Shown: piece after piece, positions 1 through 12,475 of the stretch
How positions within the stretch are numbered: position 1 is the stretch's first letter
Layout: the number at the start of each line of letters is the position of its first letter
NCBI RefSeq assembly: GCF_046630445.1
Contig: NC_092341.1
Span: forward strand, 8,679,501 to 8,743,500
DNA length: 64,000 nucleotides
From: Rutidosis leptorrhynchoides
Lineage: Eukaryota > Streptophyta > Magnoliopsida > Asterales > Asteraceae
Direction of reading: 5' to 3'
The notes under the pieces: model-generated
What the model was told of the DNA's origin: nothing
What the model saw: the letters and a program-made list of their open reading frames with translations, nothing else
Databases searched by the model: none
Position numbers and translations under genes: made by a program

Positions 1-931
1 TTGGAATCAAAGAGTGGTGGAGTTAGATCAAAAGGTTGGAAGTAAATTTCTTTAAATAGGTGGTTATTTTGATATGTTCTTGAAAGAGTTTTCTTATGGT
101 GTTTAAGGCTTGTAATTGAAGCTAAATGATGGGGAAAATGCTTGGAGATGATCAAGTATGAAGTTAGGAGTATTTTGAGAGAGAAATGAGGGTGTAGGTA
201 TGAGAAAATGGAGTGAAGAAATGGTGTTCATTTATAAAAACGTTTTTAGTTTATAAAGAAAGAAAAGGATTCCTAATTTTGTTTTCTTACTAATAATTCA
301 TACTACTTGACAAATCCTAGTTACCTCATATCTAGGGCAGTAATAATGTTGATTAGGATGTTGATTTGATGTGTATATACCAATAGTAAGTACGTATAGA
401 AGCTGGGTATGATACGGGTACATATACCCTAGATATACGTATAGAAATCTTGAGGAAACGGAACGAGAATTCAAATATAGCTATCTTTTGTGAATATACT
501 TATATTGTTTTATGTATTTAAGTCCTTAAAAAGTGATTAAATACATTATATATATGATACATGTATAAGCATTATAGATTATAAGTATATATATCAAAGA
601 ATGTTACGTATAGTTATCGTTTTGAAAACTTAAGTTAGTAGTTTCAAAATATACTTATAACTCATTGTCATTAGTACACAATGAGATGTTAAACCATACT
701 TAGATCATGTTAAATATATATAAATACATATATATACACAAACGTATAATTATCGTATGTTATATAGTTCGTGATATCATCGGTCATATTGGACGGTCAA
801 ACGTTGTGTAAAACTCTTTTCAAAAACACAAGTCTCAACAATTTGGATTACTTATCATGTTGGTATAGTTTAATTTATGTAAATATTAATCTCATAAGTA
901 TAATTTGGTCGAAAAATTCCGGGTCATTACA
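1..931 (-). mobile_element. Partial gypsy-type LTR (solo LTR or 5' LTR of an element leaving the window)
   Basis: Read on the minus strand, an LTR begins at 931 with TGTAATGACCCGG, the same class of start as the LTRs ending at 16,210 and 55,556. The stretch around 370-480 (a 'tataccaatagta' motif, then 'cgggt' and 'acggaacgag' motifs) is a diverged match to the LTR at about 54,825-54,920. The DNA right of 931 has no polypurine tract, so 931 is the outer 5' edge and any element body lies left of the window. The other LTR end is not visible. Confidence 0.6.
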
Positions 932-2023
932 ATTGTCATATTACCATGACATGAAATAAGAGAATTCGGTAAAACCCATCTAACATAAGCTTCAAAATGA
1001 AATGTGTTAGGTCAAAAGGAATGGATTAACTACATTGAATGCCACAAATTATCATAACATTTTAATTACCTTCTTGTAAATTACATTTTTTTTATGATAC
1101 AATCAATATTCTTTTCTTTGTGAGATGAAAAGAAATCACAAAAATAACTTCTTCAGGTACTACATATTCAAAAGTAAGTGTTTTCTAAAGTAAATCGAAT
1201 ATCAACAAATGTGTCCAAATTGAAAGCTACTAAATTTTAACCATATAAATACAATATTTTGCAACTTGCTTTTGAAAATGTTTTTAGCAACTAAATAAAC
1301 AGCAAATTGGTATATATTGCCATGCAAAAGACGATATGAGTAAAATCAAACTACATGTTTACAGAATGTGACACATTTGTGCCTTCAGAATATAAACCTT
1401 TAGAATCAGTAAGGAATTGTCCAAATGTAAGCTTAACTAAGGGATTACAAATTCAATCAACATCAGAGCAAGACCTTTTACATGTTTACATTCTAGAAAA
1501 CAGTAAGTAGGTTTAACATGAATAATTAAACCCAACTTTATAAATTAGTGAACTGAAAAAGAAGAATCAACATAGGAAATGTTATAGGTACCTGAGCAGA
1601 CACAACTTCAAGGATTGTACGCGTGTAAAAGTGAGTTAAAAAGTACATGTATGGCAATATAATCATGATGTTAATACAATATATAGGGACCATTCCAAAT
1701 CGGTGGTCTCGAATCTAGATAAACCTGCACGAAACTGGTTAACATCTTCAAATCTTTCTAAACATCATCATCATCCAAATCTATCAAAAAGCATAAACCA
1801 ATATAAAATAAGTAAAAAAACGTCGAATATACACGATACAAACCAAATACACCAACTAAAACGATTGGGTGGCTTGGGAAGCATTTTTGAAAAGTCAAAA
1901 CATCTCATTTCTTTTTTTATGAATATATAATTAAAAGTTAACCAATGCCTCTTGAATCAACTGATATATGATCTTATAATACATACGTTTTCAACCCCTT
2001 TGACCCATTTCAACTAAGTTACT
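932..2023. other. Intergenic AT-rich DNA, no gene recognised
   Basis: Only short chance ORFs are present. A splice-donor-like CAG|GTACCT on the minus strand near 1,590 follows a short open stretch, which might be an exon belonging to the candidate unit at 2,024-2,760. I see no tRNA, rRNA or recognisable transposon end here. Confidence 0.4.
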
Positions 2024-2760
2024 TCATTTCAACATTACAGCGATGATCTGGTCAATAATAAAGATACTTTCATTTTTGTCAACACCACCATTTAAAACTG
2101 AAAGTATGCACTTGAGTTCAATGGAGTATCTTCCACCATCTCCATGAAGCATTTTAATATTTTTCATCTTTCATTTCATTTGAGCATACGATCAAACACA
2201 TGGTGGCCTAAGGACATAACAATAATCTTACACCTGTAAATCTCTAGCTCACTATTTCAATAAAGCTTGCAATGAAATAAAAAACAACAAAAGATGCATG
2301 AACTTACCCATTATAAGTTATTCATCTCGCGCATACCATCTATCCAACTAAAGTTGAATCATCAACCTTCTGATAAACATAAAATTAATGAAAAACTTAT
2401 TTTATAAAACAGAAAGGGAATGAGAGATTGAGAAACCAAATATAAAAACACATGAAATCGAAACAATGCGAAATCAACAAAACTAACCTTGAAATAGATA
2501 ATTAAGTTAATTATCCACAATTTGTTGGTTCCTGTTAAACAAAAATTCAAGGTAATAACAAAGCAAATCATTTAAAAAGAAAAGGAGAAACCCTAATGTT
2601 GATAAAAGATCAAATACTTACCCTAAATCATCATTACACCCAGATTATAACTGAAAAGCACGAAATCAAAATAATATGGAGTACAGATGAAGATGAAGAG
2701 AAACAGAATAAAATTTAAACATGGAGGAATGAATAGAGCAGCTAAATTTTTTGTGATAGT
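2024..2760 (-). other. Possible spliced minus-strand transcript with a 42-codon ORF; unrecognised
   Basis: On the minus strand, well-formed intron borders follow one another: a donor GG|GTAAGT near 2,620, an acceptor TTTAACAG near 2,533, a donor AAG|GTTAGT near 2,487, an acceptor TTTATCAG near 2,372, a donor GG|GTAAGT near 2,308 and an acceptor ATTTACAG near 2,232. Further on lies an ORF with ATG at 2,152 and stop at 2,024 (42 residues), containing GDGGRYSIELKC and FIIDQIIAV, which looks protein-like. A pyrimidine-rich leader lies at about 2,690-2,760. I do not recognise a family. This could be the 5' part of a gene, a gene remnant or a non-coding RNA, and the splice sites could be coincidence in AT-rich DNA. 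Confidence 0.25.
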
Positions 2761-3356
2761 GATGCAGTTTAAAGATAAACCAATGGAAGGTATAATAAGC
2801 TATTTTTTTAGCAGTGTAATTTTTTGGGTAGTGTAATGGGTAGTGTAGTGATGGAGCAGGAAGACTACTTAGGGAGTACTCCGTATTATTGTTACTCTGT
2901 GCTATACAGGTGATCAGAAAAGAAATTATGAATAATAAATAAATAATTAATTAAATACATTTAACATGAAAATAATTTTATGCATAGTATTATAGATTAA
3001 ATTAATGACATCATCAAATTATCATGGTACAACTCTTAGAACACATGTTACAATTTTAAGAAGCATATCATGACATAAGCGTAAACTCCCTTTTATTATA
3101 TAGTAGTATAGATAGATACTGATTTAAATATAATTATTTTATTTTAAACATAATAAAGAAAAAAAATAAAAAATGAGCATGACATCAGCGGGAAGGCTGA
3201 GATTTTTTTTTTCTAATTTTCTTTTATGAAGGAAAATTGTTATTTATGACATCATAAAATTAGAGATTTAATATATATATATATATATAATTGTAGTTTT
3301 GATATTTTCATAAGTTATCTTTAAATCTTACTAACATCATAAGAAGTACCTTAAAT

Positions 3357-4140
3357 GCACCAGGTGGTATTGGAGTCGGACCCCGAATCTGAAGAACAAG
3401 AACTGGGTATTGGGAAATGCACCAGGTGGTATCGAGTCAGACCCCGAATAAAATGTTGATGGCGTTAAAGTGCCGGTTCCTGCTATTGGATTGTCGTTTT
3501 CTGGGCCAAAGTGTGTTATTTCTGCCCAACCAGTTTATTGAAGGGCATCTGAAATGTGGGCTTGATTTGGCCATGAGTGATATTTTGGGTCAGAAGGCCG
3601 ATTCGAGAGGTTGTGAACCATCGGTTCCAGCTGCCGTTAAGACAGTAGGGTCGGATTCGGGTTCGGGTGTGGTTAGTTCTGCAACGGGTTGTATGAAAGG
3701 AAAATTTGACTTTTCTTCGTCAAACAAATCAGACAACTTTTTGTGGAAGCTAGATTTGAGCTCAAGGATTGTTGGGTTGAAGGAAAGACGATTGGTTTGG
3801 GCTCGGTTCCAACACAAAAGGAGAAGAAAAAATCGAAGGCCCTGAAGGTTTATGGGAGGAGTTGAAGAAATTTAATGTCGAGAGGATTTGATGTTGGTTT
3901 GTGCGCTTGTTTGTCGCCCGAGTTCCCTTTTAGTTTTTGTTAAGTGGGTTGTTTTTTGGATTGTTGTTTTTTCGGTTCTTCCTTTTTTGATTGTGCCGCT
4001 CGTAGTTATACGTTTCCTTGTTTTCGGCCTTTGGGGCCTTGTGTTATACAGTATTTCTTTCGTGGCCTCATCTTTTTAATAAATGTCTCCGAGTTTTATA
4101 TAGTTTTAGTTTTATAAAAAAAAAAAAAAAAAAAAAAAAC
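3357..4140 (+). mobile_element. 5'-truncated LINE with poly-A tail and 12-bp TSD
   Basis: A poly-A run ends at 4,140 and is preceded by a T-rich 3' region with an 'ataaatgtctccgagt' block typical of plant LINE tails. The 12-bp AGTACCTTAAAT occurs just before the insertion (3,345-3,356) and again straight after the poly-A (4,141-4,152). This is the signature of target-primed reverse transcription. No endonuclease or RT domain remains. The 142-codon ORF at 3,417-3,845 has no family I recognise and is treated as chance. The 3' tail from 4,012 is also present at 26,529-26,640, so this LINE inserted before the Dof segment duplicated. Confidence 0.75.
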
Positions 4141-4207
4141 AGTACCTTAAATTGACTATTTGACTATGAAAATGATAGGAAACATTACAGCTGCTCAACA
4201 TTATATG

Positions 4208-4558
4208 TGTTAAATCAAGAGAATTAAAAAACCAAATGATGATTTGTATTGATCAGTTTGCTATTTGACAGAATTGATACTAATTGTTATATATTTTTAC
4301 AAGTTGAAGTGTGTTTATATACACTTAGAGATATAACAGCTAATTCTAGTTTGAGGTTAGGCTCCATTAAACTTTTTGGAACCGCCTCTACAAATAAGGA
4401 AAAAGCTGTTTTGTCTTGGTGCTTGTAGCCGTTGATCTTGTGCAGTTTTGTATGCTTCCAATTGAGGAAATGATGAAGTGCAGCTTCTGATCCCATAAGT
4501 CAAATTACCTAAAATGGTAATTTGACTATTGTTGACTTTTTGGTGACTCATTCTGACA
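4208..4558 (-). repeat. 3' LTR of the copia element
   Basis: 351 bp with TG/CA ends on the minus strand. It is flanked on the left by TSD ATATG and on the right by the polypurine tract complement CTCCCCCTCAAG (4,559-4,570). Its partner is at 22,024-22,375. Confidence 0.93.
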
Positions 4559-4569
4559 CTCCCCCTCAA

Positions 4570-5908
4570 GTTGAACAGTGGGGTTCCCAATATTCAACTT
4601 GCCAAGAATATCACTGAAGAGTCTTCCGTTTACAGAATTAGTAAGAATGTCGGCCAATTGGTCTTCTGATCTTATGTATGGTAAAGAAATTATTTATGCA
4701 TCCAACTTTTCTCTGATAAAGTGTCTATCCACTTCAACATGTTTTGTCCGATCATGTTGAACTGGATTTTCTGAGATTGCGATTGCTGCTTCATTATCGC
4801 AGAGGATCTGAATAGCTTCTTTTGGAGGGAATCCTATTTCTGTCAAGAGTTTTCGAATCCATAATGCTTCCACCACTCCCTTTGCAATTCCTCTAAATTC
4901 TGATTCAACACTTGATAGGGCAACGACCTTTTGTTTCTTACTCTTCCACGTAACTAAGTTTCCTCCAACTATTGTGAAGAAACCTGAAGTTGATCGTCTA
5001 TCTCCTTTTTCTCCAACCCAACTTGCATCTGTATAAACTTTCGCTTCAAGGTGCCCATTCTTTTTTAATACGACTCCATTGCCTGCTGTTTTCTTTAAGT
5101 ATCTGATGATCCTTATTACAGCTTCCATATGGTGAACCTGTGGTTGATGCATAAACTGGCTCACAACTCCAACTGCATGTGCTATATATGGCCGAGTGTG
5201 AGCAAGATAGATGAGTTTTCCCACCATCCTTTGGTATTGCCCTTTGTCAGCAAGATCAGCTTCGTCTTCCATATATAACTTTTGGTTTGGAATCATTGGA
5301 GTATCAGCTGGGTTGCAATCAATCATACCTGTTTCTGTAAGAAAATCAAGAACATACTTCTTTTGACAGATAAATATTCCCTGTTGGGATCGTAATACCT
5401 CAATCCCCAAAAAATACTTAAGTCTGCCCAAATCTTTCATTTCAAATTCTTTAAATAAGTTCATTTTTAAGTTAGAAATTTCCTCTTTATCATTTCCTGT
5501 TATTATCATATCATCAACATAAATGATTAAGCATGTAATTAAATTTCCTTTTCGTTTAAAAAAGAGAGTATGATCCGAGTTGCTTTGTTTAAAATCATAT
5601 TTTTTCATAAATAGTGTAAATCTCCCAAACCAAGCCCGTGGTGATTGTTTTAACCCATATAAAGCCTTTTTAAGTAGACAAACTTCCCTATTTTTAAAGT
5701 TGTCGGTGAATCCTGGAGGTGCTTCCATATAGACTTCCTCTTTTAATTCGCCATGGAGAAAAGCATTCTTCACATCAAATTGATGAAGTGGCCAATCTTC
5801 ATTTGAAGTGATAGAGAAGAGAACTCTAATGGTATCAATCTTTGCGACTGGTGAAAAGGTTTCGGAGTAATCAATCCCGTATGTCTGAGTGTACCCTTTC
5901 GCAACCAA
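4570..5908 (-). pseudogene. Copia reverse transcriptase and RNase H (defective)
   Basis: This is the C-terminal part of a copia polyprotein: an RT core with the YVDDMII catalytic motif, then RNase H with the YTDASW and DNEAAIAI motifs. It makes cDNA from the element RNA inside virus-like particles. Two nonsense changes break it. A TGA at 5,909-5,911 sits where the family has an Arg codon before LVAKGYTQ, explained by one C-to-T change at a CpG. A TAA at 4,694-4,696 falls after REKLDA, and beyond it the normal tail (RSEDQLADILT) stays in frame to the polypurine tract. Apart from these the frame is open, so decay is modest. It is antisense to the Dof gene. Confidence 0.92.
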
Positions 5909-7261
5909 TCATGCTTTGTATCTTTCAATAGTTTCATCGGGTTTATATTTTATCGTAAATACCCATCGACATTCCACTGGTTTCTTTTCTTGAGGTATGA
6001 CACATTTTTCCCAAGTGTCATTCTCATTCAGAGCTTCCATTTCAACTTCTATTGCTTTTTTCCAGTTTTTTGATTTGAACGCTTGTTTAACAGAAGTTGG
6101 AATATTTTTAGAGTAAATTGCGGAATTAAATTTTTGAGCTTCTTTTGACAGATTTCCTTGTGCTATATTAGCCATAGGATATCTAGATCTTTGCGCTTCT
6201 TTTTCTGGAGAATATCGTTTTGGTGGGACACTTCTATTGGTTCTTTGAGGTAGGACATATCGTTGGGTGATTTCGTCGGTATTTGTGTCAAGGGTTTGAT
6301 GTTCATTGTTCGAGGAGGTTTCAGTAGTCTCATGGTTTAGTGGGATAGTTTCCGTGGGTTCATGGTCTTGTGTTGGTTGTGTTGGCTCGGGGTTTAGTGT
6401 TGGAGTTTGAATAGGTTCGAGGTTTTGTGTTGGCTCGGGTTCTCGTGTTTGAGGTGGTTCAGGGGTTTGTGTTTGAGGTTCAGAGATTTGAGTTTGAGGT
6501 ATTTGATGTGGCACCCACATCATCCAACTGAGAGTGTCATTACTTTCATTCTCCCCCTCACTCGTGAGTTGGGTATTGTTGTAAAAATATTCAGTTTCAA
6601 CAAAATCACAGTTCATTGTGGTAAAAACATGACGCCTTTTTGGATTATAACATCGATATCCTTTTTGGTTTATCCCATAGCCAACCATGACACATTTTTC
6701 CGCACATGGATCTAGTTTGGTGCGCTCATGTTTTGGAATGTGAACAAAGACCGAGCACCCAAATATTCGAGGTTCGATGCTAAATGAAGTCGGAAGGGTA
6801 TGAAATTTGGAAAGGGTATCTTTAGGGGTTTTTGTGCCCAAAACTTTGGTAGGTAAACGATTGATAAGATAAGTAGCGGAAGCAAGAGCTTCAGGCCAAA
6901 AACTCTTCGGAACTTTGGATTCAATTAATAATGCTCTTGTCATCTCTAAAAGTAGTCGATTTTTCCGTTCGGCTACGCCATTTTGTTCGGGAGTATGAGC
7001 GCAAGATGTTTGGTTAATGATCCCGTTGTTTTCGCAAAATTGTTTCATTGAAGTATTGACAAATTCACCCCCATTATCGGATCTCAAAATTTGTATATTT
7101 TTGTTAAATTGGGTTTGTATCATTTTATAAAAATGGGAAAAATTTTCAAAAACCTCTGATTTGTGGGTTAGAAAATAAATCCAAGTCATTCGGGTATGAT
7201 CGTCAATAAAAAAGACAAAATATCGAAAAAAATTCCCCCAACAACGGGTGCAGGACCCCAC
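5909..7261 (-). pseudogene. Copia integrase core and start of RT (defective)
   Basis: The integrase catalytic core is visible: FIDDHTRMTWIY, then RSDNGGEF with the second catalytic Asp, then HTPEQNGVAERKN with the catalytic Glu. After it come a proline/threonine-rich linker (PQTPEP-type repeats, about residues 255-330) and the start of RT (WRVFTIKYKPDETIERYKA). Integrase inserts the cDNA copy into host DNA. The frame is joined to the upstream 7,186-7,653 frame by a frameshift near 7,240, in a run around GGGGGAATTTTTTTCG, and ends at the TGA at 5,909. It is one of three fragments of a single original polyprotein. Confidence 0.92.
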
Positions 7262-7653
7262 ACATCAGAATGGATTAGAGCAAAAGGTACATCTTTCCTA
7301 GTATCACTAGGTTTGTATGTACTTCGGTGGATTTTAGCCAAAATGCAAGTCTCGCAGTTTAAATTAACATTGGATTTAAAAAGGCTAGGAAATAAGACAT
7401 GTAAGTATCCAGCAGAAGGGTGACCCAATCTCCTATGCCATAACCATGCCTCTCTAGTAGGTGTTCCGTGTGTAAGCATCACAGAGCCTTGCTGGGTTAC
7501 TTCGTCTACATAGTATAACCCACCCCGTTCGGTGCCCCGCCTAATAATAACCCCAGTCCTGATATCTTGTAATATAAAAAAGGTAGGGTGTAATAAAACA
7601 GAACAATTCAGTTCTTTTGTAACGTGGCTAACGGATAACAATTTATGAGACAA
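7186..7653 (-). pseudogene. Copia GAG-pre-integrase domain and integrase zinc finger
   Basis: The pattern WLWHRRLGHPS ... NCETCILAK is the H-H-C-C zinc-binding N-terminus of copia integrase. Before it lies the pre-integrase stretch RTGVIIRRGTERGGLYYVD, and after it PFALIHSDVWGP, the usual lead-in to the core. The frame is then lost by one slip and continues in the 5,909-7,261 fragment. The true coding region extends upstream beyond the first Met. Confidence 0.88.
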
Positions 7654-7679
7654 GGTAGGGATATATAAGCAATTAGATA

Positions 7680-7966
7680 ATTTTACGGTCGGAGTAACTT
7701 CAATTCTCCCACCCCCCCCCCCCCCCTCTTACCGGTACAATCCCTCCATTAGCGGTTTGAATTTTATGTACTTGAGGATTTGATTCGGAACAAAAATCTG
7801 ATTTTTCAAAACTCATGGTGTGTGTGGCACCACAATCAAAAATCCATTCGTTACTTTTTACATTATTTGAAAGAATATTGGCTTTTCCGAAAAAACACGA
7901 GTTTTTAGTTAAATGGTCATTTTTAAAAAGGTTTTGGGCTAGTTTATTTATATCTGATTTTTGTGT
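7680..7966 (-). pseudogene. Copia protease region (decayed)
   Basis: On the minus strand near 7,815-7,850 the translation EWIFDCGATHTM matches the copia aspartic protease active site (normally W-D-S-G-A-T-H), here with Cys in place of Ser. The region is not continuously open. A 15-nt C run at 7,712-7,726 separates it from the integrase fragment and is likely to disturb the frame. Confidence 0.7.
7712..7726. repeat. Poly-C run of 15 nt inside copia pol
   Basis: A perfect C homopolymer (poly-G in the sense of the element), unusual in this AT-rich window and a likely slippage or assembly-error site. Confidence 0.9.
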
Positions 7967-8794
7967 CTAGACCTGAATATTCTGTCCACACACTTTATCA
8001 TTTTGGGTCGAATTACTTCCATTGAGCCTATCTGTAACTTGGGCCAATTCTTTTATTCTAAGCCCACCCTTATTAAGTCCAAGCCCACCCTTATTAAGTC
8101 CAAGCATGTGATCTGTATCAACCCTTTTAGGGTTCGATATCTCTTTCTTTTCTTTATCAGTCACCAAACGATTATCAGTATCAACCCTTTTAGGGTTCGA
8201 TATCTTTTTCTCCTTTTTATCAACATCTGGTACTTTTGGTTGAAGATAAGGAATTAATCCTCCATCTTCTTTGATTGTATGAAGACAATCAAACTGATTG
8301 ATACAAGTAATTTGATCAATTTGGGTTTCTTTAACCGGTTTGAGTTTATCCCTTTTCAATTTGAATGATTGATGGGAATAATTAGTCTTAGGGTTTGAGG
8401 GTTTAACCCTCACCCATTTTGCAGATTCAATCGGTTTGGGATTAACCCTCATCGATTTGGGGTTTTTACTTTTTAATTGAGGTACGTAATTAAAGTTTGA
8501 GGTACCTCTTATGCTACCATTGCCGGTGACCGTATGGATGCCGCTTGTTGTTTCATGGTTGTTGCCGATTGCCTCTGCCATCATGTCTCTACCAAGTTCC
8601 GATTTGTGCCACCAATTTGGATATCCAAGGAGCTTGTAACAGTTGATTATTGTGTGTCCTGTAATTTCACAATAAACACAACTTATCGGTTGTGGTGGTC
8701 GATGGTGATTCATGGTGATGGGTTTTGGTGGTTTACAAAGAGCACTCAGGTAACTCTGATATATGATTTCGGTTTTTGACCAAGCTGCCGTCAA
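7967..8794 (-). pseudogene. Copia gag, C-terminal part with zinc knuckle
   Basis: The motif CVYCEITGHTIINC is the CCHC nucleic-acid-binding knuckle of copia nucleocapsid, here with spacing C-x2-C-x4-H-x4-C. It is followed by a long basic, low-complexity tail containing two near-repeats of a KRVDTD segment and two GLNKGGL repeats. The large N-terminal capsid part expected before the knuckle is absent. Upstream comes only about 100 bp of element before the nested gypsy LTR at 8,892, and about 55 bp of leader on the far side. Confidence 0.82.
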
Positions 8795-8892
8795 TTTTTG
8801 ACATGGTAGCTTGGTTTAATAAGCTATTTTTCTGATTTGACATTCTTAAGCTGCCGTCAATTGGACATGGAAGCTTAATTTGGTAAATGATT

Positions 8893-9344
8893 TGTGACGA
8901 CCCGAAAATTTTCGAACAAATTTAAACTTTATCTTTATATCATTAGATAAATATTTAAAACATATATATTACGTACAAATTTACAATTCTAAATAAAAAT
9001 TTATATATATTTTAACTTAGTCATAAAACGTTCTGATTTAAAATAATATGTTTTGATAAACAACGAGCCACTGATTTATAGAAGCAAATGACCACAACGC
9101 ACAAATTTTATAAGATACATTTTTACAAGGTAATTTATTGATGAATAAATTAAATTATTGATAAAGGTACGTGTCGGGAAACGTAAAGTACGAGTTTTCT
9201 AAGCGTACGAAATAGCATTCGAGAAACTGGAACCGACACGTAAGTCGAGTGTCAACGTACAACACATCGGTGTAAAAATTACAAATCAACTATGCACGAG
9301 AATATAATATAATATTTAATTAATTCTAAAGATTAAATATATTA
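8893..9344 (+). repeat. 5' LTR of gypsy A (first 452 bp only)
   Basis: It aligns with 19,337-19,757 from 'aaactttatctttat' to 'gattaaatatatta'. It then breaks off and joins minus-strand gag sequence of another element at 9,345, so the rest of this LTR and the adjoining interior were lost. Confidence 0.85.
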
Positions 9345-9653
9345 CTCCTTCTGCTTTAGCATAATTGTTCCACCAAGTAAGTGCACCATCTTGCAACGTG
9401 CACGAAGCATACTTTGACTTGTCTCCGTCCGCACAATTACTGATTTTGAAAACGGACTCCATCTTTTCAAACCATCGGGTTAGACCAACTGGTCCCTCGG
9501 TTCCACTAAACGTCAGTGGTTTGCATCCTTGAAAAGTTTTGTATGAGCATCCGTTTTGTGAGTTTGTGTTTACGGCTGCTGCTTTGGCTGCTGCTTTGGC
9601 TGCTGCTTCGGCTGTTGCTTTTGCTGCCTCAGCTGCAGCAATTCTTTCATTCA
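9345..9653 (-). pseudogene. Gypsy B gag fragment (capsid part)
   Basis: Translation on the minus strand gives an Ala-rich helix ([20 protein letters not shown]) followed by [20 protein letters not shown] and [11 protein letters not shown], the hallmark of the retrotransposon gag domain in Ty3/gypsy elements. It continues the reading begun at 13,413 (MSQMSDAEFEELVEKRVN); the 3.7-kb solo LTR lies between the two parts. Confidence 0.85.
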
Positions 9654-9818
9654 TGTGACGACCCAGAAATTTCCGACCAAATTTAAACTTAATCCTTATA
9701 TGTTTCCGACACGATAAGCAAAATCTATAATATTGAGCCTCAAAATTTTTGAACTGTTTATGAATTCTATTACCCTTCGACTGTTTCCGACGATTCACGA
9801 ACAAATGTGTATAAATAA

Positions 9819-9944
<126 letters not shown>

Positions 9945-10099
9945 ATATATATAATAATTTGAATTTAAAATATAAATTAATATAATATATGATTACTTTG
10001 TAAAGACTAAAAATGGTAAAATAATAAATGATATAACAAAGTGTTAATAAAATAAATCTATATATATATATATAAATATATATATAATGTTAATATATT

Positions 10100-12300
10100 A
10101 AGTTACAAGTTTAAGTACGGTATTATAACAATATTATTATTACATTCATCATCATTATTAATAGTAATATTAATATTAATATTCGTATTATTAATAATAT
10201 AAGAATCGGAATATATATAACATGTCATTATAGTAATTATTACCATATAACATATAGATATAAAGTTTAATACATTTAACTTATTATATTACTATTAATA
10301 TTACTAATATTATTGTTATCATTACCAATATCATTATTATTATTATTATAATTAGTAGTGAAATTATAATTTTAGTTATATGATTAATATTAGTAATATT
10401 ATTAAATATTATTATTTCCATTTCCATTAAGTATTATTCATACTATTATCATTATTGTAATTGTGATTATTAGAAAATAATACAAACCTTTGTTTTTTTT
10501 TTTTTCATATTAGCATTACTACTATTATTATTATTATTGGTGTTTTTATTTTATTAATAAGTATTATTTTTAATATAATTAATATTAATTAGTATTATTA
10601 TTATTAATATATTTATTAATTACTAGTAATAATTATAAAGATTTATATATAAACTCACAGAATTGGTTACTTGTGATTTTCCTACTTTATTTGATTCGAT
10701 TCTTGTCTCTCATTATTGAAACTAAGTCAAACCAACTTTGTTTTTATTCTTATGTATTTTACTGACCAATTGATCATTCAAATCAACTTGATACAAACAA
10801 AATGATTAACTCGAGTTCCTACATCCATTATATACGAACATTACACATATCTGCCCCTAAAAATTCGAAAGAAAACAGGAAGTGAAAAATAGAAACCCAG
10901 TTTTCGTGGGTTATTATTATTTTTTTTTCTCCAAAACTCAATTTCAAACGGTTTTTAAAGATGTAATAATGCAGGATTGTTAGGAATCATGTATTTAAAC
11001 TACTGGTAAAGTTTCAGAATCCAATTCTTCGAATTTGATTCTAATTTCTGAGTCAAACTTTTATTTACAAAAGTCAAACATTATGTTCTTGATAAAATTC
11101 GATCGTTCTGTTATGTTTTGGGGTTAATTGAGAAGTCAGATAGTTTATAGGAGTCATTTGAAACACAATTCGTGTTGAAAGATTTATCTAAAACGTTCTC
11201 ATTTATAAAATCAATTATTTTATTTTTTTGTTATCAACGACGAACAGCAACTGTTTTTCTTTTTTTTATTATTTTTTTCGTTTTTATTATTATTAATCAA
11301 GAACCCATATATATACATTTACTGAGTGTTTATAAGTATTGAACAAACATTAATTCGAATTGGGGATTGATTATGGGGCGTTTGAAAATTGGAATGAAGA
11401 AGAAAGATAGAACATAAACATAATCGGGTTATATAGACTAGTGTAGGAAATAAAAAACAGAAATGATGGATTAGAAGGATGGTTAATAGATAGTGCGAGT
11501 GAGCGGGAGGTCAAGGGTTCGAGTCTCGTTGGGAACATTTCTTTTTACTCAAAGTTTCAAGGGTATACACTCTTAACATTATTTCTATTATTATTATTAC
11601 TAGTATTTATTATGATCATTATTATTATTTAATGTTATGATTATTATGATTATAAGTATTAATGTTATTAAGTGTTATCATTGTTATTATTATTATTACT
11701 AATATTAATATATGTATTATTATTATAATTATGATCATTATTATTATTATTAACATTATTATTGAACATAATACAAAATTATTATTATAAATATTATTAT
11801 TAGTATCATTTTATAAATTGTTAGTATTATTATTGTTATTATCCACAAAAGTATTATTGACAATATCATTGTTATTATTAATATGATTATTAGTAGGATT
11901 ATAATCAAACTTATCATCATAATTAACAAATAGAAATTTTTATAATTATTAAGGATTAAGTATTATTATCAAAAATTAATACTTTCATGACCATTACTAT
12001 TAAATTAATCATTTATTTAAAAACTACTGATATTATCAATATTATGAGATTGATTAATGAAAACTATCATTAGTATATTTATTAATAGAATTATAAATAA
12101 TATTATGATTTTTATTAATATTAGTATTAACACTATTATCATTTAAAATATTACCTTAGTATTACTAAAGTACTGTTTTAACTAACAAATAATATATATA
12201 AATATATACATATATTTATTACATATGACATAACGAAACTTAATATTTTTATATATAAAATGAATATAAATTATTAAAATAAGAATTATATCACTAATAA
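10100..12300. repeat. ATT/TAT-rich low-complexity interior of the solo LTR
   Basis: Long runs of imperfect ATT and TTA triplets at 10,130-10,640 and 11,575-12,180, with no coding potential. The short stretch 11,497-11,530 contains GGTTCGAGTC, see findings. Confidence 0.85.
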
Positions 12301-12333
12301 TAATATATAACTTTGTTCAATTACAAGTATAGA

Positions 12334-12475
<142 letters not shown>

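Noticed and set aside
3417..3845. 142-codon ORF as a host gene
   Set aside because: It falls inside the LINE fragment bounded by AGTACCTTAAAT duplications and has no known domain.
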